Origin: Symbiodinium natans
Lineage: Eukaryota; Sar; Dinophyceae; Suessiales; Symbiodiniaceae
Reading direction: 5' to 3'
Assembly: GCA_905221605.1 (NCBI GenBank)
Contig: CAJNDS010002479.1
Location: 27,501-91,500, forward strand
Length of the DNA stretch: 64,000 nt
This document shows, one piece after another, positions 50,401-59,640 of this stretch. Within the stretch, counting starts at the first letter, position 1, and each line of letters begins with the position of its first letter. Made by a program: the position numbers and the translations under genes. A model generated the notes under the pieces. That model did no database searches and was not told where the DNA came from. It worked only from the letters and a program-made list of their open reading frames with translations.

Positions 50401-52488
50401 GTCGTGGAAGAGGTTCAACATGGAAGACCCCCTATCGGTTGACCCAGCAGCACAAGCAACGGCGTACACCATGTATTCTCGCGACTGCAGGCGAAGGTCT
50501 TCAACTGGAAGGAGTGGATCCCCCGTCTCTGCTGGCTTCGCCGGCACGATGGGAATTGCCGGGTGACCGGATGCAGTTGTGACAAGGCGGTACCCCCTCA
50601 GTCCGACCTCGACAAAGTCAGCGTCGCCGGTCCCGACATTGTAGATCATGCCAAGTTTTCCCAGCACGGCTTTGGACAACAGCAACGGGATGTCGCCACT
50701 GATGATGGAAGTCTTGACCTCGACGATCTTATCGCCCAGCTCGAAAGACACGATCACGTAGAAGGAGGAGTAGTAGACCTTGCCGGCCCCAAACCTGAAG
50801 GCTTCGCATTCCTTGTGCAAGGCCGGCTTCATCCCGAGGACTTCGAGGGCATCGGTGTAGTCCTGCAACCATCTCGTTCCAGCGACCGTCCTGGCGCAGG
50901 CGGTGTCCGTGATGCCGAGCAAGGAGTGCTTGGAGTGTTTGACGGCGAACACTTCGGAGGGCAAGTTGTAGCACACCTCGACCTCCTTGACGTCCCCGCT
51001 CGCAGCAGCCCGATTGTTCGGACATTGGCTGTCCTTATGCCAGTGACCTCGTCTTCCACATCCTGAGCAGAAGGACTTTGCTTTCATTGCGCGGATCCTT
51101 TCCTCTCTGGCATTGCCCTCCTTTCCTCCATCGCGGCCCTTGTCCTTGTCGGTGGCAACGTCGTAGCCTCGGGACTTCTTCTGGTCTCGGTACTTGGCCT
51201 TGGCATTCTGGAAGGCAACATAGGCAGTGGCTACTTCCTCAGCAACACCTTCTCCCTCTTCATCTCCAAGGGAGTCCGCATCGGAGTCGTCGTAGGCATC
51301 GGTCATGTGGGTGTTGTGCAGCTTCTTTCCTTTAGCGCCTTCCCAAGGTTTGCGATGTCCTCGATCATGGATGACCGCCGCCTGCTGGAGCTTCTGCAAG
51401 GAGTACGAGTTGCCGACGCTCGCGAGGAGGTTGAGTTCAGCTGTCTCATCCAACTGAAGCCTGTCCACATAAACCCAAGCAGCACAAGCCTCCGGCAGGT
51501 TGCATCCCACTTCACGGAGTCGGGCGTGGAGACGGTCGTACTCGCTGTTATAGTCCCGGATACTCTGGCCTGGTCGACGACGAAGTCGCCGAAAGAACTC
51601 CGAGAAGGCCTTCCCGATGCGAGTGATCTCCAAGTCCAAGAAGCGAGCCGTGATCCAGGAAACCAGGTAGCTAACACCGCCGGCGCTGCTGAGCTGGTCG
51701 ACATCGAGCTCCTCGGCGGCGACCCAAGCCTTGCCGCCCAAGTGCTGGTACAAGACCAGTCCCTGCTGCTGCGGAGGCAACAAGGTCATTCTTCGCCAGG
51801 CCTCTATCTGTCGAAGGTAGGACCTTGCCGAGGTCCCAACATCATCGCCGTCTTCTGCTGAGAAGCTGGGAACGCTAAGCTTCTCGGAAGGTCGCCCCTG
51901 TGGCCTCGGGCGATCATCCCATACTTGGTCGTCTGACCGGAAGCCTCCGCCAAAGTGCCGCCAGCCGGTCCATGCCCTCGTGGTACTGTCTTCATTCGTC
52001 CATTTGGTTCCACTTACTTCATCTCGGTGCGGATAATCGTACCCTTGCCGTCGGCCATCTCGCCCATCTGCCCAGGGATCTTCTTGAGCATGTCCAAAAA
52101 GACCGGGGTCCCAACGGCCGTCTCGACCATCTGCCGAGGGAGCTGCTTGAGGCTGCCAAGGATCTCGCCACCATCGGGGGGCATTGCTCGCATCTTCGGT
52201 CGAGGCAGTCCAGCTCCCTTCTCGCCCACTATCTGGCTGATAGTGACACTCCCAACGTCCAGATTCTCTATGACCGGCACGGCTTTGCCAGTTCGCCCAC
52301 TCGGAATCTCGACTCTCCCATGCCCCTGAGCTCTGCTGTCGGCCCTCCCAAGAGCCTTGCTTTGCCCAGGGATCTCCTTCACTGGTCACACTAGGAGGGG
52401 CGTCTTCACGATCTCCCCTTTCAGCCGGCTCTTCAGGCTCATGCCCAGAACGAACACTCCCGTCGCCGCCATCGAACGGGATTGACAT
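44353..52488 (-). CDS. Copia gag-pol polyprotein with embedded oxygenase-like module
   Basis: 2711 residues in one frame, no frameshift between gag and pol. Order: disordered Trp/Asp-rich N-terminus; gag about 200-385; CCHC knuckle CSGCGRRGH...C (474-489); aspartic protease DTA at about 527; a linker; the oxygenase-like module about 1204-1376 (H1260, D1262, H1332, R1341); a short hydrophobic segment about 1402-1418; an unassigned domain about 1428-1552 opening VMFEIGGLDG; GAG-pre-integrase HHCC (H1605/H1609...CQVC); integrase DDE (GADLLF, SVDLEGG, ITERQGAWW); RT with THVDDLLV (about 2297); and RNase H with FGAETQA, LSDCRSL and AWVPSPAQLGD. Typical copia polyproteins are about 1300-1500 residues, so this one is nearly doubled by the extra modules. 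Confidence 0.95.
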   Translation of the reverse strand: MSIPFDGGDGSVRSGHEPEEPAERGDREDAPPSVTSEGDPWAKQGSWEGRQQSSGAWESRDSEWANWQSRAGHRESGRWECHYQPDSGREGSWTASTEDASNAPRWWRDPWQPQAAPSADGRDGRWDPGLFGHAQEDPWADGRDGRRQGYDYPHRDEVSGTKWTNEDSTTRAWTGWRHFGGGFRSDDQVWDDRPRPQGRPSEKLSVPSFSAEDGDDVGTSARSYLRQIEAWRRMTLLPPQQQGLVLYQHLGGKAWVAAEELDVDQLSSAGGVSYLVSWITARFLDLEITRIGKAFSEFFRRLRRRPGQSIRDYNSEYDRLHARLREVGCNLPEACAAWVYVDRLQLDETAELNLLASVGNSYSLQKLQQAAVIHDRGHRKPWEGAKGKKLHNTHMTDAYDDSDADSLGDEEGEGVAEEVATAYVAFQNAKAKYRDQKKSRGYDVATDKDKGRDGGKEGNAREERIRAMKAKSFCSGCGRRGHWHKDSQCPNNRAAASGDVKEVEVCYNLPSEVFAVKHSKHSLLGITDTACARTVAGTRWLQDYTDALEVLGMKPALHKECEAFRFGAGKVYYSSFYVIVSFELGDKIVEVKTSIISGDIPLLLSKAVLGKLGMIYNVGTGDADFVEVGLRGYRLVTTASGHPAIPIVPAKPAETGDPLLPVEDLRLQSREYMVYAVACAAGSTDRGSSMLNLFHDKKLDPGVKGMLIHPRFQHSTFLSWWQATKVTGDFWVERDDAWIRVHVTPRRAQFNPSTWRTHSSMLRDMLLTSLGDIRSTEAVCCSSERWLETVVDRWTVESDSESTLPLLWIGRTVLSKSFGRPLPTPSRPAADGASSMRQSPGDQQDDQSAAVGRMQSGGSPGAPLLVGGRTQVMHSRTSASAPGSWSQNDPPSPDEHGAASFTSQGAGNSVRLQDLKGEPPEDDSRQHQHPSGDPDAHRKVEGAAVQGDSEGVRGVVSSGTQFELRPGLRSLRPVVRERQEGQGAELCWDRERHVSTFSSESDFQTGNLGGSDRLIGSDVIDKDRLVGGVSCDVREAEGDPRRSNAQQEESRECRDNQDGGGDRRGSPGGDQAARGPACSAQEQGRVSGSRPWPSVRDSGNSCERRRRQGCCGDFDLQDGITEEEILLASKNNCTYLIAEAEETYEGPLVNPLLSQARNAYVNGDFSFSTCRELLEGARLLRSTMSRGSAFKQQDQDPDKRPHEHTLFGLFTHGGVHGLTKATESNDWVARYVNAFGKFHLPEGTTWTSVSVMCNVAAGVHCDYNNSPDSYNHAISFGQTKGGELWIEEKIEGQEQGLRQDLLWKKDKQGNWIPGTVQSTLGNFKSFKPGLKHAVLPWEGDRWSLVYHTTRSITKIGKEIRDRLRKTGFPLPRKGRQDQSGERQREKKPNKRTRNVLAANASKIGVLLTTLVAAVTSYMCDFGMPEVKPDPIVMFEIGGLDGTSEAVDLGKAVLEPMSWEDYSDPDRQETAYHFVCAASPRELRLHMHDLPSSGCEAVIALISRQLDDGGCVVLQGEDLHGIADKFPEYIRYRQGDGDTAWVVLERKKEAQRTVPSDFPPYSVCVVGEAAEEDERQPADFVGNGSAITFDTAASSLVQGALRRLHQNLGHPRCEDLVRHLRLAGCEPEVLKVAKSLKCQVCDNTSKPKIARPSTVPRMLDFNQCVGADLLFAHDVDDVRHTFLNLVDWGTSYQVVVEIKGTSAPDLERAFNDFWLTPFGPPSTMSVDLEGGLQKGLGRLCDWHNIKVKHVAAQGHWQAGITERQGAWWKDIWERVVHDMSISKNEAHLAATCVTSAKNQLRRRCGHSPFSWVFGRDPRMPEDLLDPDSGEKVTWDVSAESKFQRQMAVRSAARIAFHKSQGDDRLRKALMQRARTTSRPYEIGEPVHFWHQPKNRRRGRWAGPAVVVGNEGGNYWISRNGRCRLTAPEHLRPSGPEEVGELLQMRGVQREVARLLEADLDEDDTYDGDQMVSDLDLDLQGYSPTELDPDEEMAVAEEDPLLDASEGVVLEADEGEEMRRPTRRLKRKTAPGNVDWDAEPHQAMIMKRDLTKRGVEKRQEKELRWSEIPNDQKELFKSAERVQWDEHISFDALEAVSLETSDWIRENISSDRILRCRWAYKDKNWARRRNAGADAPNIPWKCKSRLVIAGHTDPDLGSSQLTTDAPTLSRTGLLCLMQRLANGLREQDPWTVSAGDIRCAFLTGGYLRREEELFLHQPSTGFPGLHPRQLVRIKKNIFGLATSPHEWWQDLQSGILDMKIEHEDGVFKFCQSPMDPCVFALRRWDGKKFSGRAVAFVGTHVDDLLVVGPGSLAEKMKEQLSRAFPIDSWEQDVFNYVGVEIVCTKDSVRVNQTGYVDTRLFLLPLPKGCRDEDLAGVDLIADNRSLVGALSWVSAQTRPDLTCGISLAQQVQKAPTYGDIRFTNSLSIRATQYRDAGLEFHPLDPDNMVTLVYHDAAWANAFEGDIGEEGFELYEDDKVAGLQRDVPPSFHAGRKAKRQNSRVASQLGGLILFANKTSIGRQAGHVNVVDWKSRAGQRVCRSTFGAETQACVEGLEGGQYVRSFYESLVEGEIIEVQQAKMPLLCLSDCRSLYDHLHKQGVPRVPQDRRLAIDLAALRQQLKFERWSSKLPLAWVPSPAQLGDILTKPQDSKSWWADIAAQLLIPVACDEGDGLANRRFVIDGRTSVKHRELLRPLYDVYDGPRIGIQESSPI
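44438..44452 (-). promoter_or_regulatory. Putative polypurine tract
   Basis: In element orientation AGATGGGAGAACCAG directly precedes the 3' LTR. It is purine-rich and in the correct place for plus-strand priming, although interrupted by T and CC. Confidence 0.5.
47833..48207 (-). other. Unassigned copia domain with FEIGGLDG motif
   Basis: Codons about 1428-1552, after the oxygenase-like module. It opens with PIVMFEIGGLDGTSEAVDL and later has GGCVVLQGEDL and DTAWVVLER. The opening resembles methyltransferase motif I (compare IFLELGGLDGW in the FkbM gene of this window), but no other methyltransferase motif is clear. Confidence 0.35.
48361..48879 (-). other. 2OG-Fe(II)-oxygenase-like module within copia Pol
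   Basis: Codons about 1204-1376. Shows GLFTHGGVHG, WTSVSVMCN, the metal pair H1260-C-D1262, GGELWIEE, the distal metal His1332 and Arg1341 nine residues later, which is the spacing expected for the 2-oxoglutarate-binding Arg. Homologous to the solo gene at 19331-20011. Known relatives act on DNA bases, RNA or proteins; substrate is unknown here. Confidence 0.6.
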
Positions 52489-52531
52489 GGCTCGTCCCCA
52501 CTACCCTAAGCCTAACCTAAGGAGCACACAG

Positions 52532-52543
52532 GCTCCGCTACCA
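52532..52543 (-). promoter_or_regulatory. Primer-binding site of copia element
   Basis: In element orientation the sequence TGGTAGCGGAGC starts one base after the 5' LTR. It begins with TGG, complementary to a tRNA 3' CCA, and resembles the initiator-tRNA-Met-type primer sites (TGGTATCAGAGC) of many copia elements. The exact primer tRNA is unverified. Confidence 0.7.
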
Positions 52544-52544
52544 A

Positions 52545-52782
52545 TATGAAACACTAAGGGAACCACAAGACAGCAACCCGAAAACCCTACCCCCGGGGGC
52601 CCGCCTGCACAGCCACAGCTGTTTTCTCTGCATGGGCCGAACATGCCTTGCGGAAGTTGAAGGCCTTGCGACGAGTCAAAAGGGGGTCCGGGTTGCCCTA
52701 GATGGGAGATGATTCTTGAATGCCAATACGAGGACCATCATAAACATCATACAAAGGACGAAGAAGTTCTCTGTGCTTCACA
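52545..52782 (-). repeat. 5' LTR of copia element
   Basis: Identical over 238 bp to 44200-44437. It contains the element's presumed promoter. The target duplication ctaac follows at 52783-52787. Confidence 0.96.
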
Positions 52783-52787
52783 CTAAC

Positions 52788-54463
52788 ACCCTAAAACCCT
52801 ACATCCTAAACCCTAAACCCTGTACTTTTTGAGAAGTCCACATGGCTGCAAAATGGCATCGGGCTGGCAATGGCTGCGCTGATGTGTTGTCCCAAAGCTG
52901 GATCTTGCGAAAGAAGCAACAGCCAACATTTGGGGGTTTAGGGTTTACTGTAGGGTTTAGGGTTTAGGGTTTAGGGTTTAGGGTTGTTAGGGGTACCTTT
53001 TTGGGGGTCCTTGTTTTAAGGGAAGCCTACTGTTTGTTTTTTTTTCTAGGGGTCCACAATTTTCGTAAATCCTCATTTGGCCCCCGACCATTCCCTAGTT
53101 AAGCATGACAAACTTACCCCACATACTTATTACAAATATGTAGTTCTCCTCGGCGCATGGTGAACGGCACACAGGAATGACAACATGTGATAGCTTGTGC
53201 CTGAGCTCTGACTTGTTTTTGAAGGTTCATGGGAAGTCAGAAGTATGGTTCTAAGTAGGGTAACCTGTGGTATTACTTGATTTTCTAGCCTCTAAAGCAT
53301 GGTGCGCTTGCGCGGAGCTGCGGGGGGCCTGTCTAGCTGTCTAGCTCATGATCGAGACATGCAGGCTACGATGCCGTTGCCAAATGCATCGTTGCCCGTT
53401 GTTCTCAAGTGTGGTCCCTCTTAAAATTTGCAGTTGACACGCGGAGCCATAAATTCAGGGTACCCGGCAGGAGGCAACTTTGAAGCCATTGGAAACCTGC
53501 CCATTATAAAAAAAAGAGCCAAAGCGGCTTCTTGCTGCAAGATGCAGTGCTCGTTGCCGATTGGGCCAGCCATGGCACCAGTTCCTTGAATGCAATGGGC
53601 CACAGCCCGTATAGTTGACACGTTTGGGTGATGGATGTTGGTTCGAAAGGGGGAAGGGTTCGTCATAGCAAAATATGTGACAATTGTCTGAGTTTGGGAT
53701 GTTCCCCCTTATTAGGGGGCACTATAGTCCCATACAGAACTGTTAGTATAAGGGGGAGCATCCCAAGCTTGAGTAGTATCTAGTACTGCCCCACTCCTTC
53801 ATTTCTGCGGAGCCCCGAGCAGACAACGGCTTAGGGATGTTTGGGGCTTCGGCTGTTTAGGGTTTAGGGTCTAGGGTTTAGGGATGTTCAGGGCTTCGGG
53901 CATCGGATTGAGGCAGACGTGCCTGCCGACGATGGGCTGAGGCAACGGAGATGTCTTTTGCCGGGCACATTTTTCGGACCACTGTTGCGCAGGATGGTTA
54001 TGGACAGCCGCCTGAACCAACTCATCGAACCCAATATGCCTTATAAGACCCTAGCACACACCCTGCAAATCGTACGAACCGCATAAGCTGTATAAACCCC
54101 ATAAAATCTGCAAACCGTATAAACTATGCACGGTATGAGCTTGTAAGCCATACAAGCCCTGCAAACCCTCTAAACCTATCAACCCTATCAACCCTTAAAA
54201 AAAATCGGCATCCGTAAACTTCAAGGCCCGAATTCCAAAGCAGGTTTGGGCCTCTGGGCTTGGGGTTTATGAAGTTCAGGGTTTCAGGGTTAGGGGTTTG
54301 GCATTTGGGGTTCACAGGTTCAGGGTTTAGGCCTGAAAGGTATCAGTGCTTGGGTTTAGGTTGAGTGAAGCCTGAGGTCACTTGTCAAACCTCAACCTTA
54401 CAAAAAACCCTGAAGCCCTGAAACCCCAAAACCGGGAAGCCCCAAAGAACCCTCAAAACTAAA
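52788..54463. other. Gene-free region with TTTAGGG runs and a MITE
   Basis: Telomere-like runs at about 52788-52820 and 52932-52986, and near 53857-53885. One palindromic element at 53695-53766. No coding sequence was recognised. Confidence 0.6.
53695..53766. repeat. 72-bp palindromic MITE-like element
   Basis: Near-perfect terminal inverted repeats ttgggatgttcccccttat and ataagggggagcatcccaa around a 34-bp centre. Related palindromes occur at 2207-2264, with partial copies near 2965-3010 and 13925-13965. Confidence 0.6.
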
Positions 54464-54570
54464 ACCCTAAACCCTAAACCCTAAACCCTAAACCCTAAAC
54501 CCTAAACCCTAAACCCTAAACCCTAAACCCTAAACCCTAAACCCTAAACCCTAAACCCTAAACCCTAAAC
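54464..54570 (-). repeat. Telomere-type (CCCTAAA)n array
   Basis: About 15 near-perfect CCCTAAA heptamers, interstitial, opposite strand sense to the array at 252-341. Confidence 0.92.
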
Positions 54571-54867
54571 TCCAAAACCGAAACCGGCCAAACCCCTTTT
54601 TGCCAGGGCCACCCTTGATGCGAATGCGTTCGCGCAAAGCTCCCACGGGCTCAGCGCCGTTATTAAGATGGGTCCGGGGCCCAGAAGATTTACGGTTTAG
54701 GGTCTAGGGTTTAGGGCTTGGGGTTTAGGGTTTAGGGTTAGGGTTTAGGGTTTAGGGTTTGGGGATGAGAACCTTCAGCACTCAACCTTAAACCAGAAGG
54801 GCCTAAGTTCCTGAATAAGCTTGAACAGCGTTTAGGGTTTCGGGTTGACGGTGGAGGGCTTGGGGGC

Positions 54868-55029
54868 TAAACCCTAAACCCTAAACCCTAAACCCTAAAC
54901 CCTAAACCCTAAACCCTAAACCCTAAACCCTAAACCCTAAACCCTAAACCCTAAACCCTAAACCTTAAACCCTAAACCCTAAACCCTAAACCCTAAACCC
55001 TAAACCCTAAACCCTAAACCCTAAACCCG
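54868..55029 (-). repeat. Telomere-type (CCCTAAA)n array
   Basis: About 23 heptamers with a single internal change (ccttaaa near 54962). It is the longest pure telomere-type run in the window. An opposed TTTAGGG run at about 54690-54765 sits 100 bp upstream. Confidence 0.93.
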
Positions 55030-57162
55030 TTTTTGGATGTCACAGGCGTCTACGTTCTAGATAGGGCTTTTGGGGGTTTACGTGTTTTGTCGTTTAGGGC
55101 CTATGGGGTTGAGGGATGAGGGTGGGGCTGTCCGGACGAAGTTTTCCAGGCACCGCTCAATCCAAAACTCCCCGACTTTTCTGAAGCAGAGATGTGCTCT
55201 TGTAGTGTTTAGGGTTTAGGGTTGAGGTTTAGGGTTTGGGGCCCATTCACGAAGGGAACCCATCTGTGAGGGTTGTGGTTCTCTGTTCTGCAAGCCTGTA
55301 TGACCATCCGAGCTCAGGAGCTTCAACCCCGGAATCCCGAAGACCCGAAGACCCTTGCAGGGCATTCTCAGGCAGCCCACAACTTGGGGGGTTTACAGTG
55401 GGCTTAGGCCACCCCCAAGATGCCCATAAAACCTTCAAACCTAGGCTTAAACTAAACCCTAGACCGAAAACCCTAAACCCTAAACCCTAAACCCTAAACC
55501 CTAAACCCTAAACCCTAAACCCTAGACCCTAGACCCTAGACCCTAAGCCCTAAACCGAAAACCCTAAACCCTAAACCCTAAACCCTAAATCATACACCCG
55601 ACATTTTAGTACTCGAAAAACTTAGGAACCCAGTGAGTCGGCCGAGGTCCACAGTACCCACCGCTGAATCACGAGGTTTTCGAGGATCCAGAGCACATTG
55701 CTTTGGTGCAGGGCTGAGCTTGTTGGGAGGCCCCAAGCCCGAAGCCCTAAGCCTTAAACCGTAACCCTAGACCCTAAACCCTCGACCCTAAACCCTAAAC
55801 CCCAAACCGTAAACCCTAAACCCTAAACCCTAAACCGTCCGAAAATGAGGGGTTTAGGGTTTGGTGGTTTCGTTGGGTCCGTGGCTCCTTTTGAGGAGAC
55901 TCTGTATCTTTACGGGTATCATTGGGTACCCCATTGATGGAAGCTCTCATTGCAATGTTTGCATGGAGGTGTAGCGCTCAGGGTATAGGGGGCTAAACCC
56001 CAAACCCCAAACCCTAAATCCTAAACCCTAAACCCTAAACTCCAAACCCTAAACCCTAAGCCCTAAAGCCCAAAGCCTAAACCCTAAACCCTAAACCCTA
56101 AACCCTAAACCCTAAACCCTAATCCCAGTGTCCCCTCAAAGCTTCCATGGTCGACCCGATCCCACGCTTGTGAGGTGCACCGCGTGTCGGCGGCCATTGC
56201 CAGCCTGGATGCGTACGCCAAGCTCAGCTCGGCGGTCTTTCAAAAGTTTGCGCTGCAGATCCTTGGAGTTAGTTTAGGAATTAGGGTTTGGGGTTTAGGG
56301 TTTAGGGCTTAGGGCTTAGGGCTTAGGGTTTAGGGTTTCGGGTTCAGGGTTTGGGGTTTAGGGTTTAGGGCTTAGGGTTGAGGGTTTAGGGTCTAAAGTT
56401 TAGGGTTTGCCTTGGGAGTGGAACCTGTCGTGGTTGGGGCTTCTGTGATCAACAAGGAGTGCGTTCCTGATGCCCGTTGTTTTCGTGATCTAGCTTCTTT
56501 GCAGGGGACGCCCTCAGACAGAAGCCTACGGCCCGAGGGTTTCTGGCACCGTCAAAGTCAAAGCCCTGGACCCTAGAACCCTAAACCCTCTGGCCCTACC
56601 TGAAGGTCCATGGGTAGTTATCACTCAGTAGGGTTATAAGTGAGCTAACCTACATTGGAACCTTAATTGAGGTACTATTGCTTGCGCTTGGAACACTTTG
56701 CAGCTCAGCCCCCCTGTTTGCCCAAGGAGTCCTACCGAGCGCCTGCCAAAGAGCGAGCTGCCCCTGTCCTCCATGACCCAGGTTTTCGAGCATCTGCAAC
56801 TTCCGAGCCAGCACTTGTCCCTGCTTCTCGGCAACTCTAGCAGGGGGAGGTTTGATCTAAAGGTGGGGTTCCTGTTTTTGTTCTAAGCCGATGGGTGTTG
56901 ATCCCGCAATCTGCAGGTGTCTATAGGATTTGTGGCGTTCCTGTCGTCAGGCTTATTGAGGGCCTGGTCAGAGATATTGGGCTGATGAATTCCTTTTAAC
57001 TCCCCGGGACCCTGTGCCCTGATCCCCAGTGCTTGACCATTCAGCCCTAAACCCTAAACCCTAAACCCTACACCCTAAACCCTAAACCCTAAACCCTAAA
57101 CCTGAAACCCTAAACCCAGCATTCATAGAACCCCTTAATCTAACCTGAGTTTAGCCAGGGGG
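55030..57162. other. Gene-free DNA with recurring telomere-like runs
   Basis: CCCTAAA runs at about 55467-55590, 55780-55840, 55985-56128 and 57046-57116, and an opposed TTTAGGG run at 56280-56410, separated by 150-600 bp of unique sequence. No protein motif was recognised in the short frames. Confidence 0.6.
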
Positions 57163-57291
57163 CTCACATGAAGTAGGGTATATATTTCTTGTACCCCCAA
57201 AAGGACACCATGTATATACACTCACCAATATTAAAAAGGAACCTTATATACACTCACCAAAAACAGTAATATATACCCTGCTTCACATGAG
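57163..57291. repeat. 129-bp MITE-like element, AT-rich
   Basis: Terminal inverted repeats ctcacatgaagtagggtata and, inverted, ctcatgtgaagcagggtata. Inside are two direct copies of tatatacactcacca. Its AT-rich composition contrasts with the surroundings. Confidence 0.6.
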
Positions 57292-59252
57292 GTTTTGGAC
57301 GGTTCTGCGGAGGGAGATGCAGTTCAGCCGGCGACCGGAGACGTCCCTCGGCGCCAGGGAGTTCTAGACTCGAAGCCCCCTCTTCGCCTCTGGTTTAGGG
57401 TTTAGGGTTTAGGGTTCAGGGTGGGCCTGCACGAAAAATCTGTGTGTTGGTGCTTGTGGGGCAGGGAGGAAGGTAAACCCTCAACCCCTACCGCGAAGCC
57501 CCTAAGCTTTGAACCTTCAAACCTCATTGATTGAACCCCCTACCGCAGAGGCCCCTGAACCTCGAGCCCTGTGAGCGCCCGTATGAATGGGGGGAGTCGA
57601 CGGGGGAGTCGTTCCATGCAGGATCTCTTTGGAGATCTTCCAGGCAGTCCTGGTGAAGGTCTTGCGCCGGATCCGCGACTCCTACTGCGTGCGCGTGGGG
57701 AGAGGCCGGCTGATACTGCATGTCGCTCCGGATGAAAGTGTGCAGGATGTTGGCGAGGGTTTGGCGTTGCTCCCCCTATATACCCAAAACCCGGCTTAGG
57801 TCAAATGAAAAAGCGTGCCCGAGCACCCAAAATGCCCCTGAGACCCAATACTTGCACCTCCGCAAGTGACCCACTTCGCCCCTTCTAGGCCAGATGGTGA
57901 CGCAGAATCGGAAGAGGCTTTGGCAGCATTTGGGGTGGAGGCTCTACCTGATGACCTTAAGCCACAAACTTAGAGCAGCAGTTCAGAGCGGGTTCTGGTG
58001 GGACGTCGTTCGCAGTTTACCGCGAGCAATAGGCCGGAATCAAGGGTTAGCTTGTTCAGGATCGCATTTTGCATCTCTCATGCCTGGGTTTCGGCTTTTG
58101 GGGTGGTAGGGCTTCGAACTTAAAAAGCGTTTGCGTTTTTTGGGGTTTTTGACGGAATTCGGGTTTTGGGCTGGTAGGGCCTCGAACTTACAAAGGGTTT
58201 GCGGTTTTTGGGGCTTAACGGGATTGGACTTTAGGGCGCAAGCAGCTAAAACTTCCCGACGCGCTCGCCGCCCAGGCAGCTTGAGGAGGAGTACGAGTCC
58301 TTGGAGGACTCACGTAGTTGCACAACCCGAAACCATAAACCCCGAACCCTCAACCAACAAAACAGTCGAAGTCCTGGTCTTATTTTTTGGAGGATGTGGG
58401 GAGCGGCTTCTTCGGCCAGTGCTTCTGGGTGTGGGCCTCGGCACTGCTTGCTAGCTTGTTATCCAGGGTTTAAGTTTTTTGGGCTCCACACTGAACCTTC
58501 AACCCAAAACCTGACATGTCTCCAGCAGACTTCCGCTGTTTCGACGTTTTGGGGGCTCATGAATGGTTTTGGGCTCCGGTGAGCAGGCCTTTAGGGTGGC
58601 TTACCCGTCATCTGGCCTTCACCCCCACCGTGCAACAGCAGCGGCGTGTGTCCTCGCAATCAAGCATCATGGAGCAACACGGGGTCGACTGTGAACCTCA
58701 GCCCTGTTCTCCAAGCCCGGAGCCCTGAACCCGAAGCCCCAAACCCTGCGAGATGAGGTGAAAAGCAAGCGCGCTGGCACTCAGCGGGCTTCGCGGACGG
58801 CACTGAGTGGGCGCTGAGCTCCAGACTGCAAGCCCTAAGGCCCCCTAAACCCGAAGCCCCCAATCCTGGTATAGATAAGAATCCTAAAGCTCCAAGCCCC
58901 CCCTCAGAAATTCTGTTCTTTGTTGTGAATGTACCTCCCAAGGGCCACGTGCCTCCCAGCCCCACACCCTGGGCTTCCCTTCTGCTGCCAAAATGCCCAG
59001 CGCCTGTCCCGAGAACTAACCCCTAAACCCGAAACCCCAAACCCAGGTTGCGAAGCGCATATCCAAGGAGCGAATGGAGGCGGGGCGGGTGTCCGCTCAT
59101 CACGAAAGCTAGCTTTTGGGAGCTAGCCGGGTCTCTTACCACCTGCAAGGTTGAACAACAAGGGCGAGGGGACGGGGGACGCAGCTGGGGGTGGTGCAAC
59201 TTGGGGCCGGCCGATGGCTTCGGTGTCCAAGCCTAGGCTTTTAGAGGTCCCG
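57292..59252. other. Gene-free region
   Basis: Short frames only. A direct repeat of about 60 bp (gggcttcgaacttaaaaagc region at about 58080-58150 and ggcctcgaacttacaaaggg at about 58165-58220) is present. No gene was supported. Confidence 0.5.
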
Positions 59253-59556
59253 CGTTTTTTGGCCGTGCAAGCTTGCTTCAAGGCAGATGAACTTTTTTTG
59301 AGGCCTGTTATGCGAGCATTGTGTTTGCAAATGGGCCCCCCCCCCCCCGCCCAAACCTCCCTGCATTTTTGAAGCGTGCACTCTCTCTTCAGAGCATATG
59401 AGTCTTCCGAAACCCATCATCCTAGCATGGTGTTAATTTTCAATCCCCCCGCCCCCCCCGGTTTTTAAGCCGCGCAGGCTTGCTCCAAGGCATATCACTC
59501 TTTTTGAAGCCCATTATTCGAGCATCGTCTTTGTGGCCCCCCCCCCCCCCCAACCC
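59253..59556 (+). repeat. Three ~100-bp tandem monomers upstream of ORF1
   Basis: Units share gcaagcttgcttcaaggca(g), ttttttgaggcc.gttat.cgagca and end in a C-homopolymer (8-15 C). They stop about 85 bp before the ORF1 ATG. The arrangement resembles promoter-carrying 5' UTR monomers of some LINEs; function is inferred. Confidence 0.65.
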
Positions 59557-59640
59557 GCTCCAAGGCGCTCTTCGGGGCGCTTAGGTGAAGCGCCCCGCCC
59601 CATGCACGGGTGATACATCTCGAAGGGCTGCATCCAGGCC

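Larger units (their letters stand above)
44200..52782 (-). mobile_element. Full-length young Ty1/copia LTR retrotransposon
   Basis: 8583 bp with identical 238-bp LTRs (44200-44437 and 52545-52782), flanked by a 5-bp direct repeat ctaac (44195-44199 and 52783-52787). It carries a primer-binding site next to the 5' LTR and one uninterrupted gag-pol ORF on the minus strand. LTRs are made identical at insertion, so absence of any difference indicates recent transposition. The domain order integrase then RT then RNase H defines copia rather than gypsy. The target is telomere-like CCCTAAA DNA. Confidence 0.96.

Noticed and set aside
44353-52488. A gag/pol frameshift site in the copia element
   Set aside because: The ORF is continuous over 2711 codons, so no frameshifting is needed.
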